DNA of 64,000 nucleotides from Immersiella caudata (lineage: Eukaryota > Ascomycota > Sordariomycetes > Sordariales > Lasiosphaeriaceae): the NCBI GenBank assembly GCA_030512335.1, contig JAULSU010000007.1, positions 2,480,001 through 2,544,000 of the forward strand, read 5' to 3'. Of the stretch, positions 21,515 to 31,582 are shown piece by piece (within the stretch, counting starts at the first letter, position 1; each line of letters begins with the position of its first letter). The notes beneath the pieces are model-generated. The model made no database searches. It was not told the origin of the DNA and was given only the letters and a program-made list of their open reading frames with translations. The translations under genes were made by a program, and so were the position numbers.

Positions 21515-22442
21515 GTTGGGTTTCTCCTATCAATGAGAGATTAAGAGGGATTGCGATGTGGGAAGAGACAACTTCGAAATAGAATGCAGTGCTCTTAACC
21601 CCCGTCTGTTTGCTACCTTGATATTATCACGGGCCGGAGCATCTTGATGCCGGGTGCTTGAGCGGCAGCCAGCGTGGCATGCAGACGGGCTTTTATCGCT
21701 GGCGGGTACTGTACCGAAAATGCAATCTGCCGGCTCAGGCTCTAAAACGGCTACCATGAGGGACAACTGCAGCATTGCAGGGTTCATTGCGGCTATGTTG
21801 TCTGCGTATAACTCGATCGGTTGATTCCGCGGCCGTTTTGGGACATGTCTCTGCCAAGATTATTCGTCTTTGTGCAGCACGGCACATGCGAGATTGTTGT
21901 TGGGCACCACTTTGAGCGGGGGAACCGGAAAAACGGGAAGACTGACACCGCGATAGTTTCTCGCTGTTGATTTTAGATGATACTGCTCCAACAACTACCA
22001 GTTCGTTAACTCCCGTGAGCTTGTGCGAAAAAAAAGAGAAAAAAAAGTACCTAGACGATCCCAGCTGCCCAAGGTCAGCCTTGAGAGGAAAACTCGTAAC
22101 CATGAAAAACACATCTTTCCAGATCCGAGCCGTACTCCGTAGGATTTCTTCGTTGCAACCCAGAATGCAAGCCAAGCGGCTGAGAGGCGCAATATGTGTA
22201 ACCTTCCTCAACCCTGTCGGCCATATATCAAGTCGACCGACCAAGCTAATGATACCCCTGATGTGTGGAAAGATGCGTGATGGGATATGCGCTGCAATCA
22301 GAGCGAAGGGGGAAACGAAGACCGGACCCTGTCAGACAAAATGGAATGACACAAGAATGCTGCAGCCCCATTCCCTAGTAGAGTATGAGAGACGCGACGT
22401 CAAATACCTAGCAACTCATGCTCTGCAAATGAGACAGTGCAG
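21515..22442. other. Intergenic region
   Basis: This contains the amine oxidase promoter and the 3' flank of the C2H2 gene. The 169-residue minus frame at 21735-22244 has no domain and a low-complexity middle. I do not call it. Confidence 0.45.
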
Positions 22443-23363
22443 TTAGCGGAAACAAATCATGCGCCCTCCACTGACAATGTCGGCGATGTTCCTCTGAACT
22501 GTGTCAAAGCTGATAGCACTACATGACTCGCTCTCCAGGTGGTTAATGGTGGCCGCCAAGGTCTTGAACTCCCGGCCACAGCTGGTGTTCAAACAGTGGT
22601 ACAGGTTTTGGCTATCTGCGAACTGTCAGTCACACTCAGAGTGGAAGCAGAAGACGGACACCACTCACGTGTACCGGACTTGAGATGCTGGTTGAGGGCC
22701 GAGAGACCGCCAAATGTTCTGTGACAGAAATAGCACTCAAATGCCCGGCCGTTCCAACTCTTGTCAGTGGCTTCCAGTTGACCATTATCAATGCCACCGA
22801 TCAACTTCTTGGAAATCAAGCCCTTGGGGTCCTTGGAGCGGACATAGTAGTACATGTCATCGCGGCCGACGAATGGAGCGACGGGGCATGATCTGCGCTC
22901 AAGATGGTGTACTAGGCCGGTGGCCGTGACGCATGAGTCCTTGCAGTACGGGCATTGGACTCCCTGATCTCCGAGGTGTGCCCCTGACTTGAGATGCTGA
23001 TGGGGAAGACAGGTCAGCTTGCAGCGGTGTAAGGTATAATTAGTTGAGAAGACTGTAACCTACCATCTGAATGCCGTTGAGGCTGGTAAAACAACGGTCG
23101 CAGTTGTTGCAGTAGTGGTGCTCCTCGTTCTCGTGCTTGACGACCCGCTCCTGCGTCGGGTAGGTCTCCTCGCAGTCTCTACACTTCCAGGCAAAGTGGT
23201 TCTTCGCCTCCATGTGCTGAAATTTGGCGCGGCTGGAACCGAACCAGGCATCGCACCTGTCGCACTCAAGCTCCGGGGCAAGGTGGCTGGTCGATCGGCA
23301 ATGCTTTTCGCGGGCTGCCCAGCCTGCTGGGAACTCCTTCCCACAGGTGCCGCACTCGAACAT
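22443..23363 (-). CDS. C2H2 zinc-finger protein, 266 residues
   Basis: Three exons (23363-23064, 22996-22669, 22615-22443) join in phase. The protein begins MFECGTCGKEFPAGWAAREK and has at least six CxxC...H fingers: FECGTCGKEF, LECDRCDAWF, WKCRDCEETY, YCNNCDRCF, VQCPYCKDSC and FECYFCHRTFGGLSALNQHL. A last one is YHCLNTSCGREFKTLAATIN. Fingers are irregularly spaced, and several end in H-x-x-x-H or H-x-x-x-x-H. Such proteins are usually nuclear DNA- or RNA-binding, but the target is unknown. There is no additional domain. Codon use is like the neighbours, and no lesion is visible. Confidence 0.85.
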
Positions 23364-24138
23364 GTTGACTGACAAAGCTAAAAGGAATGCCAGAAATTGA
23401 CACAAATGTAAGGTTTTTTTACCCTGGGTTTGTAAGATCGAGGAGATCTCCGGCTGGAGATGGCAAGGTGCCCGTGGTTTGTTTGCAACCTGATAGAGGT
23501 GGGGGAAAGTACAACAAAGGAGGCCTGCCAAAACAAGAAGTTACGATCGCTTGGCTGGGCCGCTAGTAAACAAAGCAGTGTGGAGTGGACCAGGGGTTCG
23601 GTAAAAGTCAGCCTGGGTTTTTGAAAGATGGCAATGGACAACCACCCTTCTTGAGGCTCCGATGCCAGCGCAGCCCCCGCAGCGCCCACATCAGCATGCA
23701 TTCCTCATGTAACACCGCATGAAGGATGCCAAGATCCCTACCGACTATACCCTGTTTGGCAGCTTCGGTCAGTTTAACTTCGTCATCAAACTTGGCCAAT
23801 GAGGGACCATCTACCTCGACAGCACTGGCAGAGAAGGCTGCCTCGAAGATAAAGGCCTCAACGTCTTTCCTCCCTACCCATCTGGCAGCGCTGAACTGTC
23901 ATCAGCAACATGTCGTCCCCTGGATCCTCAACCAACCACACGACGGCAGGACAGGGGCCTTTTCAGGTCTGCGTTTTCAGAGTAACAGGGTGAAAAAGAA
24001 GGCCGTCTGGCCGGGCGGGGTTCTCTCAGGAGCGACGAGAGACAGTACGGGCAGTTCGTCAACGAGAAGCCTGCCTCAGCGGTTGACCACGACGCTGTTT
24101 TGGCTGGGCTGGCCCTGTTAGCCCATGCTGACCTCACC
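23364..24138. other. Intergenic region
   Basis: This is the upstream flank of the C2H2 gene and the 3' flank of the decayed serine hydrolase. A minus-strand frame at 23608-23799 (FDDEVKLTEAAKQGIVGRDL) could be a further relic of the hydrolase C-terminus. It is too short to confirm. Confidence 0.35.
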
Positions 24139-25422
24139 TTAGTTTTGCAACTCGGCTTTGAACTCGTTCTCGATGCGTTCGTAGCTTGACAGTCCAAAGG
24201 ACAATGTGTCTTGTGCCAAGGCCACATGGTCGTGCTTGAATGGGTCGTCAAAGAGAGTCTGGATGATGAGATGGCTAATCCAATCAGGGCCATCGTTGAT
24301 GGCAACAGAATTTGACAAGAGCAGAACGACGGTCTCGGTCACGGGATAGATGTAGACAGCACTGTTGAACCCGGCAAACATACCGTGGTGATAGAGGGCC
24401 AACCTTGGGTGCTCGGGATTGCCGATGACGGGAATTCGGGGCATTATGGCTTGGTTTCGGGACGTGTCGCAAAGTCGTCCAGGTAGTTGAGCTCTGGCCC
24501 AGCCCATGGCGTAGCCCTGCTCCCGAAGGCTCAACACCGCACGGATGCTGGTGCTCGTTATCGGAAGAAGCTGCTTCAGGGGCGAGCCGGGTGTGATGGT
24601 CTTCCCAGTGTCTTGCTGGTCGTTCAGCGATTTTACGAGTATGGTGTAGGACCGGAGCAAATCGTTAACGGAGCTCTGAATACCGCCAGCCGGGTTCATC
24701 AGTGCGCCCTCGGCCATGCGAGGGCGAGGGACAGGGCAGGGGCAGGCATCGTCGTATACCATATAGCTTTTGGCCACGTTGTCGGCACCATGGCAATCCG
24801 AGTCGTTGAAGGAGCGACCCGTTCCTAGCGGCTTGAAGATCTTATTCGCGAGAAAGTCCGAGTAGGAACCCTAGTGAGGTTCTCAATAACCCTTTCAGCA
24901 ATCTCATAGCTTTAGTTGTTGTATCGGTACTCGCCTCGGAAGGGCGTTACGGCGCGGAGCTGGTTGATGGTGCGGATTCCCTGGTCCCGTTCGAGAAGAA
25001 TGTTATTGTTCGACTGGGCCCGGAAAGGGTCGGCTCGTTCAAGGCAGGTGCGATGGCGGAGGAGATCAACCATATTGGCGTGATTGTAGATCGTCTCGTC
25101 GTCGGGGCGGAACTCGGGAACAACATCTTTGACGGGAGTTGTCCAATTCAGCTTTCCTTCTTCGACGAGAATTCCGATGGCCTGAGCGGTAAATCCTTTC
25201 GTCATTGAGCCTAGTTAGTAGATGGTGTCACCATCCCCCTTTGATTTGACCCTCAACGTCGCGGAAACCAAAACTCGCGTTGTAGACAACGGAACCAAGG
25301 TGAACAACGCCGATGGAAACGCCAGCGACGCCGCAGATGGAGCAGATATCTTGGATGGTGGGATTCAAGCCCTCAATCTGACTGGTTGTTATTTTCAATG
25401 GTGCAGTGTCTTGTGGCGGCAA
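24139..25422 (-). pseudogene. Decayed class-C beta-lactamase-like serine hydrolase
   Basis: Ordered blocks of the beta-lactamase/LACTB family (PF00144) appear on the minus strand. They are VAGVSIGVVHLGSVVYNASF, GSMTKGFTAQAIG (the S-x-x-K active-site motif) and EEGKLNWTTPVKDVVPEF. Further on are HANMVDLLRHRTCLERADPF, RYNN...SYEIAERVIENLT, LANKIFKPLGTGRSF and HHGMFAGFNSAVYIYP. The coding is broken by a frame change between the first block and GSMTKG. TAA at 25215-25217 lies three codons before the catalytic Ser, and TAA at 24912-24914 falls in the Y-x-N region. Another frame change occurs near 24868. A last open frame of 212 residues (24777-24139) is intact. The original was about 500 residues. 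Function is lost; it may once have been a secreted or cytosolic esterase, peptidase or lactonase. Confidence 0.72.
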
Positions 25423-26238
25423 CCCGAGGCGACGAGATGCTGTGTGTTGTAAGAAGAGGGAAAGGTCCCGTAAAGGGCTGGCTGGAAAAAAAGGCTATGG
25501 CCGGAGAGGCGGGGTCTCGGCTCCGCACCTCTCACATCTCGTGGAAGAGAGAGAACATCCATGAGATGGAAGAAGATTTGTGCAGAAATAACAGCACACC
25601 GACAACATACGCAATAGCAATGATGGAACGGCTTGCGATGAAAGAGACAGGCCCGCCAAATGAGAGGCAGCTCTAGATTGTGGGGCGGAGGGGAGCAAAG
25701 AAAGAAAGGGCAAAGAGCCAGTTCAACGATTCTATCGCCAACACGAGGTACGCAACCGAGTCCTTGGACGTCTACGCCTGGGATCGTGGTAGGCAACTTA
25801 TTGCCTACCTGTGCCTATTGTTAGCGTTCAAGTTCCAACTCACTCCACCCCTTCTTTGATTGGCTTTATCGGACCGTGTCCGCAACCTCTGCACCAGCTG
25901 CATCGCCGCACATCCACAATTTTCGGTACCTCTTTGACGACAGCCCGCCGTAGTAGCGAGAAGAGTGCAGTCTTGGAACACAATACCCTTGTCCTTACCC
26001 CTGCTCCCAAGACCACGGAGGGTTAGGGTTCTATGCCCTCCTGCGTCCCATTGCGATTGATGAATCAGCATCTCGATTCCAATCCACACCGTATTCCTGC
26101 ATCGAAAATTCAGGGAAGCCAGCGAAAACGGAGATCGGGCACCTCCGCACGACAAAAATTGCTCACACCAACGGGAAGCTACATCTGTACGTCACTTCCG
26201 CTAGACGCACCGGACACCACGGCGGTGGGGAAAGAGCC
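25423..26238. other. Intergenic region, carbonic anhydrase promoter
   Basis: This lies between the head of the decayed hydrolase and the carbonic anhydrase ATG at 26239. It is rich in short CT tracts near the right end. No discrete motif can be supported. Confidence 0.4.
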
Positions 26239-27090
26239 ATGTTTCGGAGCAGCAGGTCGGCCTTCTCCATCTCGTCGCGCGCCCAAACCCAAGCTAAAGT
26301 GCGAGTGTCACAACCAAGCTTTGCACGACCATCCACCTTCATTTCCTACCCCAACTCCTCCCGCTCCATCTCCTCCACGCGTTCAGCGGCATCTCCCAGA
26401 CAACCCGACACCAATTGGCGCGCCATGGCCGAAACGGACATCTCCAAGTATCTGCGCCAAACGCATGAGCGCGTCTTCGAGTGCAATCGCACCTGGGCCG
26501 CCGAGCAAAAGGCCAAGAACCCCGACTTCTTTGCGCTCCTGTCCGAGGGCCAGAACCCAGAATACCTCTGGATCGGCTGCAGCGACTCGCGCATCCCCGC
26601 CGAGCAGATCACCGGCCTCGAAGCCGGCGATGTCTTTGTTCACCGCAACATCGCCAACCTAGTGTGCAACACCGACCTGAACGTTATGAGCGTCATCACC
26701 TACGCCGTGCAGCACCTCAAGGTCAAGCACATTGTCGTCTGCGGCCACTACGGCTGCGGCGGCGTCAAGGCCGCCATGACTCCCAAGGACATGGGCATCC
26801 TCAACCCCTGGCTGCGCAACATTCGCGACGTCTACCGCCTCCACGAGAATGAGCTCGACGCCATTCCCGACGAAGACACCCGTTACGAACGCCTCGTGGA
26901 GCTCAACGTCATTGAGCAGTGCCGCAATGTCATGAAAACGGCCAGCGTGCAGCAGAGCTACGCCGAGAACCGCTTCCCCATCGTCCACGCCTGGGTGTTT
27001 GGCTTCCGGGACGGCCTTCTCAAGGATTTGAAGTTCGACCACGAGAAAGTTCTCAAGGAGATCCAGAAGGTCTACAACCTCACTGGCTAG
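26239..27090 (+). CDS. Beta-class carbonic anhydrase
   Basis: A single exon of 283 residues. Zinc and catalytic residues of the beta class are present: C114-x-D116-x-R118 in WIGCSDSRIPAE, and H170/C173 in VVCGHYGCGG. The first about 60 residues are rich in Ser and Arg without acidic residues, a typical mitochondrial presequence. An internal ATG at residue 63 (MAETDISKYL) starts exactly at the conserved core, so leaky initiation could give a cytosolic form, as known for fungal NCE103-type enzymes. It interconverts CO2 and bicarbonate, feeding carboxylases and CO2 sensing. No lesion is seen. The gene sits between two decayed genes. Confidence 0.95.
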   Translation: MFRSSRSAFSISSRAQTQAKVRVSQPSFARPSTFISYPNSSRSISSTRSAASPRQPDTNWRAMAETDISKYLRQTHERVFECNRTWAAEQKAKNPDFFALLSEGQNPEYLWIGCSDSRIPAEQITGLEAGDVFVHRNIANLVCNTDLNVMSVITYAVQHLKVKHIVVCGHYGCGGVKAAMTPKDMGILNPWLRNIRDVYRLHENELDAIPDEDTRYERLVELNVIEQCRNVMKTASVQQSYAENRFPIVHAWVFGFRDGLLKDLKFDHEKVLKEIQKVYNLTG

Positions 27091-27794
27091 TGGGTTGAAG
27101 GGCACGCTGCGATACGCGCGGCATTTTTGTTCTCGTCTTCTCAGTACAGGCTAGTGGGTTCAGATGTTGGTTAGCATGGTGTTCAGCAAACGAATAGAAA
27201 TCATTCTCTCCCACCACAGCGGCTGTCACATTCTGCACCTACATGAATGTAACCCATGCAAGCAATCGGACAGATCTCGATCTCAAGTTCCCCGATTCTT
27301 CCCACTATTACTAGAAGATCCCACTACTCCTGGGTTGCGCAGCAAAGAAGGTTGGAAGCGAAAGAGGGATTGGATTGACCTGCCAAGAGCCATGTTTGGG
27401 TAATTATGACGAATGAAACCCCATCAGAAGAACCATTGAAGTTGAACCGAAGTCGACTAACTTGAAGGCATTATTGTCTTGCCCATCCGTGCCGCATCTT
27501 CAACGTCGTCAAGACAAGGTTTCAACGAACCGATCCGGGCGCCGCCATGCTGGGGCCATGCAGAGTGCAGCACACGCCATCCAGACATTGCTGCTTTAGG
27601 ATGTCCCGCGTAGAGACGCCAGGCATTAGTTCCCGCTAGGGAAATGTTTCAAGCTGCATCTGAGAGGGATCTACCACGATGCATTCAGGGGTACGACCGT
27701 ACTCGGATCCAGGGGTAAACATCGTGCATAAGGCGAGATCGTCACAACCCGAGTTTGTCACTCAGCTCTCCAGACCGCATCCAACTCTCCCGGG
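27091..27794. other. Intergenic region
   Basis: This is the 3' flank of carbonic anhydrase and the upstream flank of the GMC relic. No gene, repeat or motif can be supported. Confidence 0.45.
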
Positions 27795-29323
27795 ATGCAT
27801 CTCCCGTTCTCCCTCCTTAGCTCCGCCCTCTTGGTGGCAGCCGCCCCCATCGCCGACGAGGAGATCAAGCTGGGAAATCTTGCCAGTGTGCTCGGTCAAA
27901 CGGCCACCTTTGACTATGTCATCATTGGTGGATGAACAGCCGGCTTGGTCCTGGCCAATCGTCTCAGTGCCAACGCTAGCATTACCGTTGCAGCTGTGCT
28001 CTCAACTTCATGATCTACCAGAGAGGAACCAAGCAGTCGCACCCGCAATGCGCGGACAAAGTGGGTGACGATAGCTACACCTGGGATGCACTCCAGCCCC
28101 ATTTTTGCAAAAGCGCCCAGTTCACACCGCCATCCAACACTCGCTTGCCAGTACGGAACCCAATACCGCCGCATTCTCTCCCGCCGGTGGGCCCCTTCAG
28201 GTCTCCTTTGCCAACTATGCCCAGCCCTTCAGCACTTGGGTTGAGCCAGCCATCAACTCCGTCGGCATTGCCCCCATCGCCGATTTCAACTCCGGCTCCC
28301 TTCTCGGCGCCCAGTACTGCTCCTCGGCCATCCGTCCCAACACCCAAACCCGTGACTCAAGCCAATCCTCCTTTCTCAAATCCGTTGTCGGCCGTCGCAA
28401 CCTCAGGATCTACATGAACACTCTCGTCAAGAAATTCTCTTTTCCCCGTCCCTCAAAGCTACCGAGGTCCCCGTCGAATCCTCAGTTCTCCCCGGTCCCC
28501 TCACCAGCTTCACCCTCTACGCCGCCCTCCAGTTTGCCGGCCCCTACACCCTCCAGAAGCGCGGCCCCCTGACCAACCCTGTCTGCAACTTCCCGGGGTG
28601 GGAGAAAATCCGCCGCCGCCTCCTATCCCCCGAAATCGACCAAACCCTCAACTCCACCTTTCCCCGGATTGGCCAGAAGTGGAATACCTATCCGTGGGTC
28701 TTCCCCCCCATGGCTCCTGTTGTCGTTATTTGGGGCTTTTTTGAACGCTTTGGCCGTGAAATAAGCGCGCCTGAGACATTACGTTGCCTAGAAAGCACCT
28801 CCAAAAGACATAACTGATGGATATTTACCATAGGCCCCCGGCTACGTCGGGGACTTCAGCAACCTATTTCTCAGCCAACCCAAGGACGGCTTCCAGTACG
28901 CAAGCATCCTCGGGGTCTAGTCGCGCCATTTTCACGCGGGACTATCACCCTCCGCTCCGCCGACACACGAGATCGACCGTTGATCAATCTGAACTATTTG
29001 ACCGACCTGGGTGACGTCCAAGCTGCCATCACCACGTACAAACGCCCCCGAGAGATCTTTGTATCCAACGCCATGGCAGGGGTGCTGGTGAATCCCGGAG
29101 AAGATTACTTCCAGGGTCTGGACTTGCAAACGGATGAAGAGATCCTCCAAACAATCCGCGAGACCCTAATGGCAATCTGGCATGCGGAACGCACATGCAG
29201 AATGGGCAAGATGGGCGATCCGATGGCCGTGGTAGATTCAAATGCCAAGGTGATCGATGTAGAAGGCCTCAGAGTCGTTGATGCGAGCAGCCTTCTCTAT
29301 CCCCCTTGTTGTGAAAGGTAGGC
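27795..29323 (+). pseudogene. Decayed GMC oxidoreductase (choline dehydrogenase / glucose oxidase family)
   Basis: A signal-peptide-like start (MHLPFSLLSSALLVAAAP) leads to TFDYVIIGG. The next codon is TGA (27933-27935) in the FAD-binding G-x-G-x-x-G motif, followed in frame by TAGLVLANRLS. Next comes LNFMIYQRGTKQ, but the intervening ADP-binding segment of over 60 residues is missing. Later blocks occur in changing frames: GDDSYTWDALQPHF, GGPLQVSFANYAQPFSTWV and DFNSGSLLGAQYCSS. Further blocks are GPYTLQKRGPLTNPV, PGYVGDFSNLF, ASNAMAGVLVN-like, LQTDEEILQTIRETL and TCRMGKMGDPMAVVDSNAKV. The conserved C-terminal catalytic His region reads WHAERTCRMGK, and the end (PPGHPQ in the family) is lost. 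The gene cannot encode a working flavoenzyme. Original length was about 600 residues. Confidence 0.8.
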
Positions 29324-29482
29324 AATATCGAAAATCCAGGGGTGCATTACAACATCTTGACACCAGTATCCTTGCAAGCGAGGCTTATTGGAAATGCAAG
29401 GAGCAAAATTGGGGTATTCATTAAGTTTATTCAAGGGAAAGACTAACTATGCTGTACAATGACGACACCTAGTCGCAGCTCA

Positions 29483-30846
29483 TCAAATCCCCATGAAGAG
29501 GGCTCCCACAACCAGCCCAGCTCCAATTCCAACGCCGAGCAGGCCAGAGTGGCTTGGGGGCGCGGAATCCGGCATCGGTACGAATGTGCTGGTAGGCCTC
29601 GCCGTCGGCGCCTTGTCGTTGAAAGTCGCCGTCTCAGGGCAGTCCGAGGTGCATGGCAGGTTGGAAGTGAACGGAACCGGTGCGGCCGTGCCCGTGACGG
29701 TGGCTCCGGAAGGCGTGATGACTGGGCGTTGAGCGGTAGCTGTGACGTCCGGGCGTGCATCGGCATGGTCGGGGCTCAGAATGTTGTCAAGCATTTGCAC
29801 AAGGCCGTTGGACAGGAGAATATCGGTCTGGAGTAACTGGGCTGAGTTGGCAAAGATGTAGTTGCCGAGCCGGGTGATCTCCATGGGCTTCTTCTTCTCG
29901 GCCGAGATCAAAGAGCTGCCATTCTGGAGTTCCCAAGAGTGCAGGACAGCGTCGGGGATAATGTGGTAGTGAAGAATGCGCTTGAGGTCGTCCACGGGCG
30001 TGTCATGAAGCACACCAGCCAGTTGCTGAAATGCAGCATTTCGAGGGGCCAGAACCGTCACATCTTTGGCTGCGAGGATGTCATCGGCGATGCCAGTGAG
30101 CGAAAGGGCACCGAGGAAGGCAGTGAGGTCAGTGTAGGCGTTCCGAGCGGTGGAATCCAGCGGTTCAGGTATCCGCATGACCGAGTCGACAACCTGCACG
30201 ATGCCGCTCTCGAACGCAATGTCCTCGACGACAATCGTGCCACGGGTGGCAAAGCCAGAGGTAAGCACGACCTCGCCTCCAGGCTGCTTCGTCAGAATGA
30301 GCTGCTGGCCGCCGGTGACATTTGAGAACCGGGGGTCGTCGAGAGTGGTTGCAGCGAAAATCGAATCGCCCTTCGGGATCGAGAGCGTGTTGATGGGAGT
30401 CTTGATGACGTGGTACTTGAGGCCGGCTTCGATGCCTTCCGGCGTCTTGCCTCCCCAATTGCCAACCTTGGCAAACGCAAAGTCATTCGGGGCAATGATC
30501 TGTTTGCTGTCAGTCCAGTCGAAGCAAGTCTTGGAGAGCCCGGCATGGAGGCATGGAGCGCCGCGAGGGAGTTGGAAATCGTACCGTGACGCCCTCCTTG
30601 GGGAACTTTGAGAAGACATCGGGAAATCTCTGTAGAACATGTCAGTGAGGCTCGACGCCGCGAGTGAACATGCGTGGAAGTACCCACATGGACCAGATCT
30701 CGAAACATCGTCATGTCTCGCTGAACAGCCAAGACACTCGCGAGGTCCTTTCCGGCGAGGTTTTGGGCATTCACCAACGGAGCAAACGCGAACATGGCTG
30801 TCATGGCCAGCAAGGCGGTCCGGGGCGGTGGAAGTGAAGAAAGCAT
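29483..30846 (-). CDS. Secreted or GPI-anchored fasciclin (FAS1) domain protein
   Basis: Three exons (30846-30688, 30629-30585, 30499-29483) give 406 residues. A signal peptide covers roughly residues 1-27 (ending PLVNAQ). Two FAS1 repeats follow. The first has GVTIIAPNDFAFAKV, then QQLILTKQPGGEVVLTSGF and GIVQVVDSVMRIPE. The second has LTAFLGALSLTGIADDILA, VTVLAPRNAAFQQL, LHYHIIPDAVLHS and NGLVQMLDNILSPD. The tail is Ser/Thr/Pro rich and ends in a hydrophobic stretch (LLGVGIGAGLVVGALFMGI), as in GPI-anchored wall proteins. It probably acts in adhesion or wall organisation. An in-frame upstream ATG at 30885 is possible but would bury the signal peptide. Confidence 0.88.
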
Positions 30847-31582
30847 GGTGTCTAACTGTGCGCAACAATTCGAATGGGTATACAAGTCTGGTTGATGTGG
30901 AATCGATGATGGTCAAACTGAACTGTCAAAAAAGTGCAGATGGATGTTGAGAGAACGAAAAGGGTTCTGGAGCTCAACCATGACGGAATGCATTTGTTTG
31001 GCAAACGCGTTCGGGGGAAGGTGCATCTCCACTGTTGGTTGACGGCGGGGGAGGTAGCCTTTTCAGGGGCGGCTAATAGTCCTGGCTCTCGTTGTGCACG
31101 CAGCGCTTGCCGTTCAGAGATGGCAAGAGGACTGTCGAGTAGGTCTCAATCGACCCAGCCTGAAGAAAGAGGGAAATATGGAAGTACCAGTGGTGTTTGG
31201 GAGGACCGAATATCGGATCGCGATGGATGGTGTTGCCCCAGACGCAAAACGGGGATTAAAAAGGCAAGTGAAAGACGGCTGAGATCTGGCACGCCTCGGA
31301 ACCGCAGTTAGGGGTTGCAACCGGTAGAGGAAGCCGCCTCTCGTTACCAAACAACTGACGCCGGCTATTTGTACCTGCCCAAACGGTGAATATTGATCCC
31401 ACGTGCGGTCCCTCTGCAACACGACACAATTGCTACCCTGGATCGGCACGCTACACTTTCAGACTAGACGAATGTGTGGCATGCCTTGCGGAGAATAACA
31501 GACGGCCGCAAGTGTGATAGGTCGGCAACCGTTCATATTATCGCGGCCCGATGCTGTTCTTCCCCTCGACGAAGGTCGACGG
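30847..31582. other. Intergenic region
   Basis: This is the promoter of the fasciclin gene and the 3' flank of DPH2. No gene or repeat can be supported. Confidence 0.4.

Noticed and set aside
21735..22244. 169-residue minus-strand frame between amine oxidase and C2H2 gene
   Set aside because: It contains a run of Phe/Ser from an A-rich tract, has no domain, and the ends do not fit gene signals.
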